From: Aurantimonas sp. Leaf443
Lineage (GTDB): Bacteria; Pseudomonadota; Alphaproteobacteria; Rhizobiales; Rhizobiaceae
Direction: 5' to 3'
Length of the DNA stretch: 64,000 nt
Assembly: GCF_001425575.1 (NCBI RefSeq)
Contig: NZ_LMRD01000008.1
Location: 81,171 to 145,170 of the forward strand
Numbering within the stretch: position 1 is the stretch's first letter; the number at the start of each line of letters is the position of its first letter. The position numbers were made by a program, and so were the translations under genes. Below the pieces are notes generated by a model, which did not search any database, was not told the DNA's origin, and saw only the letters and a program-made list of their open reading frames with translations. Positions 16,554 through 26,505 of this stretch are shown in pieces.

Positions 16554-17810
16554 TCAGGCCTGCGCGAGGGCCTTCCGGCCGCCGCCGAGTTCCATCGCGT
16601 ATCGGGCGATCACCGACTCCTCGTCCGTCGGGACCACCAGGACCGCGACGCGGCTGCCGGCCGCGTCGATGCGGGTGTCGCCGCGCGCGTTCCGCGCCGG
16701 ATCGCAGGCGAGGCCCAGCCATTCCAGCCGCCGGCAGATCTCGGCGCGGACCGACGCATCGTGTTCGCCGATGCCGCCGGTGAAGACGAGCGCGTCGAGG
16801 CCCGCCAGCGTGCTTGCCAGCGCCGCCGTCTCGCGGGCGACGCGGAAGGCGAACAGGTCGACGGCCTCCCGCGCCCGGGCATCCTCGCTCCCGGCGAGGA
16901 CACGCATGTCGCCCGAGAGGCCCGACACGCCGAGCAGCCCCGACCGGCGGTAGAGGAGGTCCTCGACCTCGGAGACGGACAGACCGTGCGCCGTCTGCAG
17001 ATGCAGGACGACGCCCGGGTCGAGCGCGCCGCAGCGCGTGCCCATCACGAGCCCGTCGAGGGCGGAGAAGCCCATCGTCGTGTCGACGCTCCGCCCGTTC
17101 CGCATCGCGCAGAGGCTGGCCCCGTTGCCCAGATGCGCCACGACGGTGCGTCCCGCGGACAGGTCGGGCGCGATCTCCGCCAGTCGGCCCGCGACGAACT
17201 CGTAGGACAGGCCGTGGAACCCGTATTTGCGGATGCCCGCGTCCTCGTAGGCCCGCGGGATCGCGTAGCGGCTGACCGGCGGGGCGAGGTGGTGGTGGAA
17301 GGCGGTGTCGAAGCACGCGACCTGGCGAAGGCCCGGGCGCAGGGCCGCCACGATCCGCATCGGCTCGACCGACCGCGGCTGGTGCAGCGGCGCCAGCGGC
17401 GTCAGGCGGTCGATCGCCGAGAGGATGTCGGCATCGACGACCGCCGGCCCGTCGAAGTCCCGCCCGCCATGCACGACCCGGTGCCCGACCGCCGTCAAGG
17501 GCGTCCCGCCGAGCCGGTCGTCGACGGTGGCGAGCAGGGCCTCGAGGACGGCGTCCGTCCCCGCTCCGGCCGGCAGGCGCCGCTCTTGCGCGGTCGCGCC
17601 CAACCCGCTTTGGATGGCGAGGCGAGGCTCCGGTCCGGCCTCCTCCACGATGCCCCGGGCGAGGCGGACGAGCGCCCCGCCCCCGCCTTGCGTGAAGAGG
17701 CCGAACTTGATGCTCGAGGATCCGGCGTTGAGGGCGAGGACCGCCCTCGCGCGGGAATGCGGGGACCGGCTGTCCGGCCGGTCCGGGTCGCGGCGGTCAG
17801 TCACCCGCAT
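16554..17810 (-). CDS. ackA: Acetate kinase
   Basis: A 418-residue ASKHA-fold kinase interconverting acetyl phosphate + ADP and acetate + ATP. Seen: [15 protein letters not shown] at the N terminus, the family signature GHRVVHGG, the FDTAFH segment, HLGNGASL and FTGGIGEH. A roughly 20-residue charged leader precedes the core, so the protein is slightly longer than the usual 400. The ATG at 17810 overlaps the phosphoketolase stop by 14 nt, implying coupled translation; the pair converts sugar phosphates to acetate with ATP yield. Confidence 0.94.
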   Translation of the reverse strand: MRVTDRRDPDRPDSRSPHSRARAVLALNAGSSSIKFGLFTQGGGGALVRLARGIVEEAGPEPRLAIQSGLGATAQERRLPAGAGTDAVLEALLATVDDRLGGTPLTAVGHRVVHGGRDFDGPAVVDADILSAIDRLTPLAPLHQPRSVEPMRIVAALRPGLRQVACFDTAFHHHLAPPVSRYAIPRAYEDAGIRKYGFHGLSYEFVAGRLAEIAPDLSAGRTVVAHLGNGASLCAMRNGRSVDTTMGFSALDGLVMGTRCGALDPGVVLHLQTAHGLSVSEVEDLLYRRSGLLGVSGLSGDMRVLAGSEDARAREAVDLFAFRVARETAALASTLAGLDALVFTGGIGEHDASVRAEICRRLEWLGLACDPARNARGDTRIDAAGSRVAVLVVPTDEESVIARYAMELGGGRKALAQA

Positions 17811-20211
17811 CCTCCCCTTCCCCGGGCGGCCAGTGCCAGCCGGCGATCTCCGGCATGTCCTCGCCGTGCTCGACGATATAGGCGCGGTGCTCCTCCAGCT
17901 TCGCCCGGAACCGGCGCGCGGCGAGCGCGCCCGGCGCGCCGAGGCCGGGAAGGCGCCGGATCGCCTCCAGCGCGAGATGGAAACGGTCGAGTTCGTTGAG
18001 GACCAGCATGTCGAAGGGCGTGGTCGTCGTCCCCTCCTCCGCATAGCCGCGCACGTGGAAGCCGCCGTGGTTGGCGCGCCGGTAGGTCAGGCGATGGATG
18101 AGCGCGGGATAGCCGTGATAGGCGAAGATCACGGGCCTGTCCGTCGTGAACAGGGCGTCGAACGCGGCGTCGGTCAACCCGTGGGGATGCTGGTCCGGCG
18201 ACTGCAGGCCCATCAGGTCGACGACGTTGACGAGGCGGATCTTGAGGGCCGGAAGCGCCTCGCGCAGAAGCTCGCTCGCCGCCACCGCCTCGATGGTCGG
18301 CACGTCGCCGGCGCAGGCCAGGACGACGTCCGGCGTCTCCCCTTCCCCGGCGCTTCCCGCCCAGAGCCAGGTGCCGGCCCCGCGGGCGCAATGGGCCTTC
18401 GCCTCGTCCATGGTCAGCCATTGCGGCGCCGGCGCCTTGCCCGCCACGATCACGTTCACCCGGTCGTAGGTGCCGAGGCAATGGTCGGCCACGCAGAGGA
18501 GCGTGTTGGCGTCCGGCGGATAGTAGACGCGCACGATGTCGGCCTTCTTGTTCACGACATGATCGACGAAGCCGGGATCCTGGTGGCTGAAGCCGTTGTG
18601 GTCCTGCTGCCAGACATGGGACGTCAGAAGATAGTTCAGCGAGGCGATCGGCGCCCGCCAGGGCAGATCGCGCGAGACCTTCAGCCACTTGGCGTGCTGG
18701 TTGAACATCGAGTCGACGATGTGGATGAAGGCCTCGTAGCAGGAGAAGAGGCCGTGCCGCCCGGTCAGGAGATAGCCTTCCAGCCAGCCCTGGCAGAGAT
18801 GCTCGCTGAGCACCTCCATGACGCGGCCCTCGCGCCCGAGCGAGACGTCGTAGGGCTCGATGCCGTCCATCCAGACCCGGTCGGTGGCCTCGAAGACGGC
18901 GTCGAGCCGGTTGGACGCCGTCTCGTCCGGCCCGAAGATCCGGAAGTTGCGCGCCTGCGCGTTCATCTCCAGGACGGCGCGCAGATATCGGCCGAGCGCC
19001 CGCGTCGCCTCGGCCGTGGCGGCCCCGGGATGGGGCACTTCGACGGCGAACCCGTCGACGGCGGGCCGTCCGAGCTCGCGCCGCAGCCTGCCGCCATTGG
19101 CATGGGGGTTGGCGCCCATGCGGCGCTCGCCCGTCGGCGCCAGGGCCTGGAGGTCCGGCCGCAGCCGTCCGTCCTCGTCGAAGAGGTCCTCGGGCCCGTA
19201 GCTGCGCAGCCAGTCTTCGAGCAGGCGCCGGTGGTCGTCGTCCTGGCGGGCGTTGGAGATCGGCACCTGGTGCGAGCGCCAGAAGCCCTCGACGCGCTTG
19301 CCGTCCACTTCGGCGGGGCCCGTCCAGCCCTTCGGGCTGCGCAGCACGATCATCGGCCAGCGCGGCCGGGCCGAGCCCGTTTCGCCGATCGGAGCCGCCT
19401 TGATCGCGGCGATGCGATCGAAGGCCTCGTCCATCGCCGCCGCCATCAGCCGATGCATCGCGACCGGCTCTCTGCCCTCCACGAAGATCGGCTCGTAGCC
19501 GTATCCGACGAAGAGGCTCCGCAGCTCGTCGCCGCTCATCCGGGCCAGGAGCGTGGGATTGGCGATCTTGTAGCCGTTGAGATGCAGGATCGGCAGGACG
19601 GCGCCGTCCGTCCGCGGGTTGAGGAACTTGGTGGAATGCCACGAGGCCGCGAGCGGCCCGGTCTCGGCCTCGCCGTCGCCCACGACGCAGGCCACCACGA
19701 GGTCCGGATTGTCGAGCGCCGCCCCGAAGGCGTGGACGAGCGCGTAGCCGAGTTCGCCGCCCTCGTGGATGGAGCCGGGCGTCTCGGGCGCGGCGTGGCT
19801 GGGAATCCCGCCCGGAAACGAGAACTGGCGGAACAGCCTGCCCATGCCCTCGGCGTCCTGCGGGATTTCCGGATAGATCTCGCTGTAGGAGCCTTCGAGA
19901 TAGGTGTTGGCGACCATGCCGGGCCCACCATGGCCGGGTCCGCAGACATAGAGAACCGAGACGTCGCGCGCCCGGATCACGCGGTTCAGATGCGCGTAGA
20001 CGAAGTTGAGGCCCGGCGTCGTCCCCCAATGGCCGAGAAGCCGCGGCTTGACGTGCTCGGCCCGCAGCGGCTCGCGCAGGAGCGGGTTGGCGAGGAGATA
20101 GATCTGGCCGACGGACAGGTAGTTCGCCGCCCGCCAGTATCGGTCGATGAGGCCGAGGTCCTCGCCCGGCGCAAAGGGCGTGCCGCGCGGCGTTCTCGTG
20201 GGGTCTGTCAT
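17797..20211 (-). CDS. xfp: Phosphoketolase (xylulose 5-phosphate/fructose 6-phosphate)
   Basis: An 804-residue thiamine-diphosphate enzyme cleaving Xu5P or F6P with phosphate to acetyl phosphate. Seen: [10 protein letters not shown] and GPGHGGPGM near the N terminus, [11 protein letters not shown] of the ThDP-binding loop, LHLNGYKI, and [11 protein letters not shown]-like [13 protein letters not shown] in the second half. I chose the ATG at 20211 (MTDPTRTP), preceded by GAAGGAAGG; the same frame is open much further upstream but crosses the P-type ATPase gene. It sits between the ATPase and ackA on the minus strand. Confidence 0.95.
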   Translation of the reverse strand: MTDPTRTPRGTPFAPGEDLGLIDRYWRAANYLSVGQIYLLANPLLREPLRAEHVKPRLLGHWGTTPGLNFVYAHLNRVIRARDVSVLYVCGPGHGGPGMVANTYLEGSYSEIYPEIPQDAEGMGRLFRQFSFPGGIPSHAAPETPGSIHEGGELGYALVHAFGAALDNPDLVVACVVGDGEAETGPLAASWHSTKFLNPRTDGAVLPILHLNGYKIANPTLLARMSGDELRSLFVGYGYEPIFVEGREPVAMHRLMAAAMDEAFDRIAAIKAAPIGETGSARPRWPMIVLRSPKGWTGPAEVDGKRVEGFWRSHQVPISNARQDDDHRRLLEDWLRSYGPEDLFDEDGRLRPDLQALAPTGERRMGANPHANGGRLRRELGRPAVDGFAVEVPHPGAATAEATRALGRYLRAVLEMNAQARNFRIFGPDETASNRLDAVFEATDRVWMDGIEPYDVSLGREGRVMEVLSEHLCQGWLEGYLLTGRHGLFSCYEAFIHIVDSMFNQHAKWLKVSRDLPWRAPIASLNYLLTSHVWQQDHNGFSHQDPGFVDHVVNKKADIVRVYYPPDANTLLCVADHCLGTYDRVNVIVAGKAPAPQWLTMDEAKAHCARGAGTWLWAGSAGEGETPDVVLACAGDVPTIEAVAASELLREALPALKIRLVNVVDLMGLQSPDQHPHGLTDAAFDALFTTDRPVIFAYHGYPALIHRLTYRRANHGGFHVRGYAEEGTTTTPFDMLVLNELDRFHLALEAIRRLPGLGAPGALAARRFRAKLEEHRAYIVEHGEDMPEIAGWHWPPGEGEDAGD

Positions 20212-20270
20212 GGCGGAGCCTTCCTTCTCGTGTCTTCGCCGGGGGGCCGGCCACCGGCTGGCGGATGGTC

Positions 20271-23009
20271 TCAGACCGTCATCCAGCCCGTCCTGCGCAT
20301 CGCGATCTTCTCGATCTCCAGGACGAGCATAACGCCGAGGCCCACGGCCAGGATCAGCAGCCCGTCCCGAAGACCGATCGGGCGGGTGTCGAACAGGCTC
20401 TGCATGACCGGCAGATAGGTGAAGGCGAGCTGGGCGGCGACGACGGCGAGGACGGCGGCGATGACGGCGTCGGTGCCGACCGCTCCGCGCCATGTGAGCG
20501 AGGTCATGTGGAGGTAGCGGACGTTGAAGAGGTAGGAGATCTCCATCACCACGAGCGTGTTCACCACCATGGTCCGGGCAAGTTCCAGGTCGGCGCCGTC
20601 GTGGAGCGCGTTGAAGAAGACGCCGAGCGTCGCCCCGAGAAACAGGACCGAGACGAAGGCGATGCGCCAGATCATGTAGGGCGTGAGTAGCCCCTGGCCG
20701 AACGGCCGGGGCCTGCGCTCCATGAGGCCGGCTTCCGCGGGCTCGAAGGCGAGGGCGAGGCCGAGCGTGGCGGCGGTGACGAGGTTGATCCACAGGATCT
20801 GCACCGGCGACGCGGGCAGGGTGAAACCGAACAGGAGCGCCGCGACGATCGTCAGCGCCTCGCCGCCGTTCGTCGGCAGCGTCCAGGCGATGACCTTGCG
20901 GATATTGTCGTAGACGACCCGTCCCTCGCGGACCGCGGCGACGATCGAGGCGAAATTGTCGTCGAGGAGAACCATCTCCGACGCTTCCCTGGCGGCGTCG
21001 GTTCCCTTCACCCCCATGCCGATCCCGACATCGGCCTGCCGCAGCGCCGGAGCGTCGTTCACGCCGTCGCCGGTCATGGCCACGACCGCGTGCGTCGACT
21101 GCAGGGCGCGCACGATGCGCAGCTTGTGCGCGGGGTCGGTGCGGGCGAAGACGCTCGCATCGGCGACGACGCGCCGCAGCTCCTCGTCCGAGAGCGCGTC
21201 GAGGTCGCGGCCGGTCACGACGCTCCGCCCGTCGCCGAGGCCCAGCTGCGCGGCGATGGCGGCGGCGGTCGCGCCGTGATCGCCGGTGATCATCTTGACC
21301 TCGATCCCGGCCGACCTGCACTCGGCGATCGCCGCCTTCGCGTCCTCGCGCGGCGGGTCCATGAAGCCGACGAGGCCGAGAAACACCAGCCCGTTCCTCA
21401 GATCCTCGCGGTCGAGCGCGTCGTCACCGGGGGCCGCGCGCCTGGACGCGAAGCCGAGGACGCGCTCGCCGCTTCGCGCCGCGACGGCGATCCGCTCCGT
21501 CCAGTCGGCCGCATCGAGCGGTGCCGTGCCGTGCGGCGCGGACTGGAGGGCGCACATCCCCAGAAGCTCGTCCGGGGCGCCCTTGACGAAGATCGTCCGG
21601 CCGGCGTCCGGCGCGCGGTTGAGGGTCGCCATGAAGCGATGCCCCGCATCGAACGGGATCGTGTCGAGCCGGTCCCAGTCCCGCCGGATCACGTCCGGCC
21701 GCAGGCCCGCCTTGACGGCGAGCGCCACGAGCGCGCCCTCCATCGGGTCGCCGGCGACCGTCCAGCGTCCGTCCTCGGTGCGAAGATCGGCATCGTTGCA
21801 GAGCAGCCCCGCCAGGACGAGCGCCCGGCTCGCGTCCCGCGCGCCCTGCCCTTCGGAGCCGTCGGGCACGCCTTCCAGATGGCCGTCGGGCACGTAGCCG
21901 ATGCCGGTCACCGTCAGGCTCGCGCCGGGCAGCTCGACGCGGCGCGCGGTCATCTCGTTGCGGGTCAGCGTGCCCGTCTTGTCGGTGCAGATGACGGACG
22001 TGGCGCCCAGCGTCTCGACCGCCGGCAAACGGCGGATCGCGGCGTTGCGGGCCGCCATGCGCTGCACGCCGATGGCCAGCGTGATCGTGATGACCGCCGG
22101 AAGGCCTTCCGGCACGGCGCCGACGGCCAGCGCCACGACGGCGAGAAGCGCATCGGTCCAGGCATATCCGCGCAGCGTCACCGCCAGGACGAACAGCGCC
22201 GCCGAGGCGAGGATGGCGATGGCGGTGAATCCCCGGCCGAACGTGTCGATCTCGCGCACCAGCGGCGTCGTCAGGGTCTCGACGCTTCGCAGGAGCGCGC
22301 TGATGCGCCCGATCTGCGCGTCGAGCCCGGTCGCCACGACGACGCCCGCCGCCTGTCCCCCGGCGACGATCGTGCCGGAATGGGCCATGGAATGCCGGTC
22401 GCCGAGATCGGCATCGGCGGGCACGGGCGCGGCCTGCTTCTGCGCGGCCGCGGACTCGCCGGTGAGGATCGCCTCGTCGATCAGGAGCGAATGGGCCCGG
22501 ATCAGGCGCAGGTCCGCCGGGACGCGATCGCCGGCTTCCAGGAGGACGATGTCGCCGGGAACGAGAGCCTTCACCGAGACGCTTCCGCGCGCGTCGTCGC
22601 GCATGACCTCGGCCTTCGCCGAGACGAGGTCGCGGATCGCGTCGAGCGACTTCTCCGCCTTGCCCTCCTGGACGAAGCCGACGATCGCGTTGACGAGGAC
22701 GACCGCCACGATGACGGTCGTGTCCACGACATGGCCGAGCAGCGTCGTCGCCAGGGCCGCCGCGAGGAGGAAATAGATCAGCGCGTTGTTGAAATGCGCC
22801 AGGAAGCGCAGCACCGGATGGACGCGGACGGCATCCGGCAGTTCGTTCGGTCCGTGAACCTCGAGCCTTGCGGCCGCCTCGCCCGAGGTCAGGCCCCCGA
22901 GGCGCCCCCCGACCGTTCGAAGGACCTCGTCGAAGCCTTGGGCATGGAAGCGCGGCTCCGGGCTTGCCCGAGGCGCTCGTCTGCCGCCGTCCTCGCCGAA
23001 ATGGTCCAT
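20271..23009 (-). CDS. Cation-translocating P-type ATPase (type II-like)
   Basis: A 912-residue ATPase. The order is N-terminal cation-ATPase domain ([16 protein letters not shown]), A-domain LTGES at 182-186, M4 motif PEGLPA at 300-305, phosphorylated D343 in DKTGTLT, hinge [10 protein letters not shown] and a C-terminal set of about six segments. This pattern is SERCA/PMA-like (Ca2+ or another cation). In M6 the stretch reads [12 protein letters not shown], so the aspartate that follows NLVT in SERCA (NLVTDG) is alanine; the transported ion is therefore unclear. It lies 59 nt upstream of xfp in the same direction. Confidence 0.9.
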   Translation of the reverse strand: MDHFGEDGGRRAPRASPEPRFHAQGFDEVLRTVGGRLGGLTSGEAAARLEVHGPNELPDAVRVHPVLRFLAHFNNALIYFLLAAALATTLLGHVVDTTVIVAVVLVNAIVGFVQEGKAEKSLDAIRDLVSAKAEVMRDDARGSVSVKALVPGDIVLLEAGDRVPADLRLIRAHSLLIDEAILTGESAAAQKQAAPVPADADLGDRHSMAHSGTIVAGGQAAGVVVATGLDAQIGRISALLRSVETLTTPLVREIDTFGRGFTAIAILASAALFVLAVTLRGYAWTDALLAVVALAVGAVPEGLPAVITITLAIGVQRMAARNAAIRRLPAVETLGATSVICTDKTGTLTRNEMTARRVELPGASLTVTGIGYVPDGHLEGVPDGSEGQGARDASRALVLAGLLCNDADLRTEDGRWTVAGDPMEGALVALAVKAGLRPDVIRRDWDRLDTIPFDAGHRFMATLNRAPDAGRTIFVKGAPDELLGMCALQSAPHGTAPLDAADWTERIAVAARSGERVLGFASRRAAPGDDALDREDLRNGLVFLGLVGFMDPPREDAKAAIAECRSAGIEVKMITGDHGATAAAIAAQLGLGDGRSVVTGRDLDALSDEELRRVVADASVFARTDPAHKLRIVRALQSTHAVVAMTGDGVNDAPALRQADVGIGMGVKGTDAAREASEMVLLDDNFASIVAAVREGRVVYDNIRKVIAWTLPTNGGEALTIVAALLFGFTLPASPVQILWINLVTAATLGLALAFEPAEAGLMERRPRPFGQGLLTPYMIWRIAFVSVLFLGATLGVFFNALHDGADLELARTMVVNTLVVMEISYLFNVRYLHMTSLTWRGAVGTDAVIAAVLAVVAAQLAFTYLPVMQSLFDTRPIGLRDGLLILAVGLGVMLVLEIEKIAMRRTGWMTV

Positions 23010-23146
23010 CCGGTCTCGCGGGTCCGATCTGCGCGGGCTGGAGCGCTCGGGCGATCGGCCATCCTACGCCCTGTCCGGGCGCCCGGCGGCTGCGAAACGG
23101 TGGTACCGGAGATGCGCCGGGCAAGGATCGCGCGAGACCGCCGCGG

Positions 23147-23176
23147 CCCCGGAGCCGCGTCGGAGCGGCTCCGGGG
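23147..23176 (-). terminator. Hairpin after the zinc-type ABC operon
   Basis: CCCCGGAGCCG and CGGCTCCGGGG form a perfect 11-bp stem with an 8-nt loop, beginning 13 nt beyond the binding-protein stop codon. It separates this operon from the P-type ATPase gene. There is no clear T-run. Confidence 0.55.
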
Positions 23177-23188
23177 ATCGCGCCTCGA

Positions 23189-24199
23189 TCAGCTCGTCTT
23201 CAGCGCCTTCACGATCTGCTCGATGTTGTTGCGGAACATGTCGAGATAGGTCGCGGCCGGCCCGTCCGGACCGGACAGGGCGTCGGAATAGAGCGTCCCG
23301 CCGATCCGGGCATGCGTTTCCGCCGCGATCCGGTCGATGAGGCGGGGATCGCTGACATTCTCGACGAAGACGGCGGAGATGCCCTCGGCCCTGATCTGGT
23401 CGATGATCCTGGCGACGTCCGCCGCCGACGCCTCGCTCTCGGTCGAGACGCCCTCGGGCGCGATGAACGCGATGCCGTAGGCCCTCGCGAAGTAGCCGAA
23501 GGCGTCGTGCGAGGTGACGAGCTTGCGGCGTTCGGCGGGAATGGCGGCAAGCTCCGTCCTCACGCGCTCGTCCATCGCCTCGAGATCGGCGATGAAGGCG
23601 TCGCCCTTGGCCTTGTAGTCGGCCGCGTTCGCCGGATCGGCCTCGGAAAGACCCTTCACGATGTTCCGGGCGTAGACGATCCCGTTCGACAGATCCTGCC
23701 AGGCATGCGGATCGTTGGCGCCGTGGTCGTGACCCTCGTGCCCCGCTTCCGCCGCCTCGTGCGCATGGTCTTGCCCGGATGCCTCGTGCGCCGTCCCGTC
23801 ACGGGTCTCCGCGGCGCCGTGGTCGTGCCCCTCTTCCTCCTCGGCATCGATCGCGATCGGCTCCAGCCCGGCGGTCGCCACGACCTGCCGGCCCTTGAAG
23901 CCGGCGGCGTCGACGAGGCGCGGAAGCCAGCCCTCGAACTGGAAGCCGTTCACGACGAGGACCTTCGCCTCGCCGACGGCGCGCGCGTCCGAGGGGGTGG
24001 GCTCGTAGACATGCGCGTCGCCGTCGGGCCCGACGAGCGTCGTCAGCGCCACGTGGTCGCCGCCGATCTCCTTCACCATGTCCGCGAGGATGGAGAAGGA
24101 GGCGACGACCTTGACGGGCTCCTGCGCCCGCGCCGGAAACGCGAGGGCGAACATCGTGCCTGACAACGCAAGCGCCAGCGATATCTTGGACAGACGCAT
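23189..24199 (-). CDS. aztC: Metal (zinc) ABC transporter substrate-binding protein, AztC/ZnuA type
   Basis: A 336-residue cluster A-I binding protein. The signal peptide covers about residues 1-25 (ending FPARA-QEP). The mature start VKVVASFSILADMVKEIGG and the GPDGDAHVYEPTPSDA loop with its ligand His are AztC-like. A His/Glu/Asp-rich insert around residues 108-150 (EEEEGHDHG, DHAHEAAEAGHEGHDHG) and the later TSHDAFGYF motif point to zinc. It is the third gene of an ATPase-permease-binding protein operon, the order of aztABC. No aztD chaperone gene follows. Manganese is an alternative substrate. Confidence 0.82.
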   Translation of the reverse strand: MRLSKISLALALSGTMFALAFPARAQEPVKVVASFSILADMVKEIGGDHVALTTLVGPDGDAHVYEPTPSDARAVGEAKVLVVNGFQFEGWLPRLVDAAGFKGRQVVATAGLEPIAIDAEEEEGHDHGAAETRDGTAHEASGQDHAHEAAEAGHEGHDHGANDPHAWQDLSNGIVYARNIVKGLSEADPANAADYKAKGDAFIADLEAMDERVRTELAAIPAERRKLVTSHDAFGYFARAYGIAFIAPEGVSTESEASAADVARIIDQIRAEGISAVFVENVSDPRLIDRIAAETHARIGGTLYSDALSGPDGPAATYLDMFRNNIEQIVKALKTS

Positions 24200-24221
24200 G
24201 GAGGGACCTTTCTGCGATGGA

Positions 24222-25106
24222 TCAATGATGGAGGTGCGGACGACGCACGGTACGGGCCGCGACGCTGTCGAAGCGGCCGAAGAGGACCGAGAGGGCGTAG
24301 GCGGCGCTGGCCGACAGGATGATGGCCGGAGACGCCGGCAGGTCCCGGTGGTAGGAGACCAGGAGCCCGACGATCGAGGCGCAGAGGCCGATGACGGCGG
24401 AGACCAGCATCTGGCCCGGCACGGTCTCGGCCCAGAAGCGCGAGGACGCGGCCGGCAGCATCATGATGCCGACGACCATCAAGGTCCCCAGCGCCTGGAA
24501 CCCGCCGACGAGATTGAGGACGACCAGCGTCACGAAGAGCATGTGGACGGTTCCTCCGCCCCCGCCGACCGAGCGCAGGAAGCCGGGATCGAGGCATTCG
24601 GCGATCAGCGGCCGGTAGAGGAGCGCGAGGGCGATCATGGTGACCGTCGAGATCGACGCCATGAGCAGGACGGCCGGATCGTTCATCGCCAGCGCCGTGC
24701 CGAAGAGGACGTGGAGGAGGTCGATGTTGGAGCCGTTCACCGAGACGAGGAGGACGCCGAGCCCGAGCGAGGACAGGTAGAAGGCCGCGAAGCTCGCATC
24801 CTCGCGCAGCGGGGTGTAGCGCGAGACGAGGCCCGCCAGGACGGCGACCGCCAGGCCCGTCACCATGCCGCCGACGGTCATGGCGAAGAGCGAAAAGCCT
24901 GCCAGAAGAAAACCGACGGCGGCGCCCGGCAGGATCGCGTGGCTCATCGCGTCGCCGACGAGGCTCATCCGTCGCAGCACAAGCAGGACGCCGAGCGGGC
25001 AGGCGCCGAAGGCGAGCGCGAGGCAGCCGGCCAGCGCCCGGCGCATGAAGCCGTAATCCACGAAGGGCGACACGGCGATCTGGATCGCGGACTGGAGAAC
25101 GGTCAT
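24222..25106 (-). CDS. aztB: Metal (zinc) ABC transporter permease
   Basis: A 294-residue ABC-3 family permease with about eight membrane segments. Family landmarks are RRMSLVGDAMSHAILPGAAVGF near the N terminus and GTLMVVGIMMLPAA. I chose the ATG at 25106 (MTVLQSAIQ), whose ATGA overlaps the stop of the ATPase gene. The C terminus is short and His-containing (RRPHLHH). It lies 22 nt before the binding protein gene. Confidence 0.88.
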   Translation of the reverse strand: MTVLQSAIQIAVSPFVDYGFMRRALAGCLALAFGACPLGVLLVLRRMSLVGDAMSHAILPGAAVGFLLAGFSLFAMTVGGMVTGLAVAVLAGLVSRYTPLREDASFAAFYLSSLGLGVLLVSVNGSNIDLLHVLFGTALAMNDPAVLLMASISTVTMIALALLYRPLIAECLDPGFLRSVGGGGGTVHMLFVTLVVLNLVGGFQALGTLMVVGIMMLPAASSRFWAETVPGQMLVSAVIGLCASIVGLLVSYHRDLPASPAIILSASAAYALSVLFGRFDSVAARTVRRPHLHH

Positions 25107-25885
25107 GCCGCGCTCCGCCGGCCGTGCCCGGCGCCCGCGCTCGGCATCGAAAAGCGCGGATCCTCCGCCCATGTCTCGCTCAGGGCCCGCGCCTCACGCA
25201 GCCGCTCGGGCGACAGGACGTCGGCCGTCGCGCCCCATCCCACGAGTTCGCGCGCGATGAGGAGCGTGTCCGGGAAATGCTCCCGCACGAGCGCCAGGTC
25301 GTGCAGCACCGCGATCACCGTGCGCCCTTCGCCGTGCCAGCGGCGCACGACCGCCAGGAGATCCATCATCGTGCGCGTGTCGATGGCCGTGAAGGGCTCG
25401 TCGAGAAGGAGAAGGCGCGCGTCCTGCACGAGAACGCGCGCGAACAGGGCGCGCTGGAGCTGGCCTCCGGACAGCGTGCCGATGGTCCGGTTCTCGAAGC
25501 CCTCCAGCCCGACGCTCTCGATCGCCCCGAGGACGCGGTCGAGCGCGCGGCCGCGGATGGATCCGAACGCCCCCGCCTGCCGCCAGGCGCCCAACGCGAC
25601 GAGGTCGGCGACCGTGATCGGGAAGGACCGGTCGAGCTCGCTCGCCTGGGGCAGATAGGCGACATCCTGCCGGCGCACGCCATCCAGATGGATCACGCCT
25701 TCGGCGGCCGGGAGGAAGCCCATGATCGCCTTGAGAAGGGTCGACTTGCCCGCTCCGTTCGGCCCGACGATCGCGGTCAGCGAGTTCGGACGGAAGGCCC
25801 CGGAGACATGATGGACCGCGGGATGGCGCCGGTAGGCGACCGTGAGGTCCTCAAGCCGTACGGCCGGCGTGGGGAGCCGGGTCAT
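25103..25885 (-). CDS. aztA: Metal (zinc) ABC transporter ATP-binding protein
   Basis: A 260-residue ABC ATPase. Walker A is GPNGAGKST, the Q-loop is YLPQASELDRSFP, the signature is LSGGQLQRALFARVL, Walker B is LLLLDEPFTAID, and the switch His is in VLHDLALV. ZnuC/AztA-like proteins have the SFPI segment after the Q-loop. The ATG at 25885 overlaps the stop of a 55-codon ORF upstream (ATGA), and its own stop overlaps the permease start. Confidence 0.9.
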   Translation of the reverse strand: MTRLPTPAVRLEDLTVAYRRHPAVHHVSGAFRPNSLTAIVGPNGAGKSTLLKAIMGFLPAAEGVIHLDGVRRQDVAYLPQASELDRSFPITVADLVALGAWRQAGAFGSIRGRALDRVLGAIESVGLEGFENRTIGTLSGGQLQRALFARVLVQDARLLLLDEPFTAIDTRTMMDLLAVVRRWHGEGRTVIAVLHDLALVREHFPDTLLIARELVGWGATADVLSPERLREARALSETWAEDPRFSMPSAGAGHGRRSAA

Positions 25886-26049
25886 GGGAGGACATCCAAG
25901 GCCAGGGCGACGGCGATCCACAGCGCGGCGACCGGCACCGCGACGACGGCCAGACGCCGAAGCGCCGAGGCCCGCAGCGCGGAAGGCCGGACGACGCGGG
26001 AAGGGTCGCGCGCCGGACAAGTCGCGATGTGGCCGGTTCGGTCGAGCAT
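25882..26049 (-). CDS. Small single-pass membrane protein ORF, unrecognised
   Basis: A 55-codon ORF: a basic N-terminal half (MLDRTGHIAT..., several Arg) followed by one hydrophobic stretch, RLAVVAVPVAALWIAVALAL, and a short end DVLP. Its TGA overlaps the ATPase ATG as ATGA, the same coupling used twice more in the operon. No strong ribosome site is visible; GGGA lies near the start. No family is recognised. Conservation is untested, so it could be a fortuitous leader ORF. Confidence 0.5.
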   Translation of the reverse strand: MLDRTGHIATCPARDPSRVVRPSALRASALRRLAVVAVPVAALWIAVALALDVLP

Positions 26050-26505
26050 GCATGGTCCCGTTGGCTGCAGGCGGGTCGACGGCGTCGCGCCTCGTTGCCG
26101 GCTTCCGGCTTCCGGCTTGTTGAAATGTTATAAAGTTACTTTTTCTGAAATGCAACCGGCCTCGCACGGGCGGCGAAGGGTCACAATCGTTATGAGACAC
26201 CCTCTCTCGGACCCGCCCGATCCGTCGTGGAGGACAGGATGCGCAGACGACCCGTGACCGTCCCGTTCGGCTTTCTCGGCGCCCGGAACGGGGCGAACGG
26301 TCATGCGGGTCAGCACTGTCTGTCGAGGACCTGAAAGGGGAGATCGAGCGCGCCCCGGCGAGGGTCGACGTCGTGCGCCCGACGTCCGATGCCTCGCGGC
26401 GACGGCAGGGGGCGAAGGCCGACGAGCGGGCCTGCTTGACCTTGGGTCATTGCCGGGCGCTAAATGCGGCGCCGGAGCGCAGATGACCCGGCGAAAGGCG
26501 GTCCC
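26050..26505. promoter_or_regulatory. Intergenic region with AT-rich, Zur-like element
   Basis: This 456-nt gap separates the divergent metal transporter and TPR genes. At 26121-26156 lies a sharply AT-rich patch with GAAATGTTATAA (26122-26133), matching the half-site of alphaproteobacterial Zur boxes. The second half is degenerate (AGTTACTTTTTC). TGAAATG is directly repeated at 26121-26127 and 26146-26152. It is placed to control the ABC operon. I see nothing interpretable in 26160-26490. Confidence 0.45.

Noticed and set aside
17305-20418. A 1037-codon open frame on the plus strand
   Set aside because: It is antisense to xfp and ackA, whose catalytic motifs are intact. Low-complexity composition marks it as a shadow.
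17797-21321. Apparent long N-terminal extension of phosphoketolase (in-frame to 21321)
   Set aside because: The extra 370 residues read through the P-type ATPase gene in another frame and have no family character. The start at 20211 has a ribosome site and gives the normal length.
23700-23850. His-codon-rich repetitive stretch as a DNA repeat array
   Set aside because: The repetition reflects the GHDHG-type metal-binding insert of the binding protein, not a CRISPR or tandem repeat; no regular unit length is seen.
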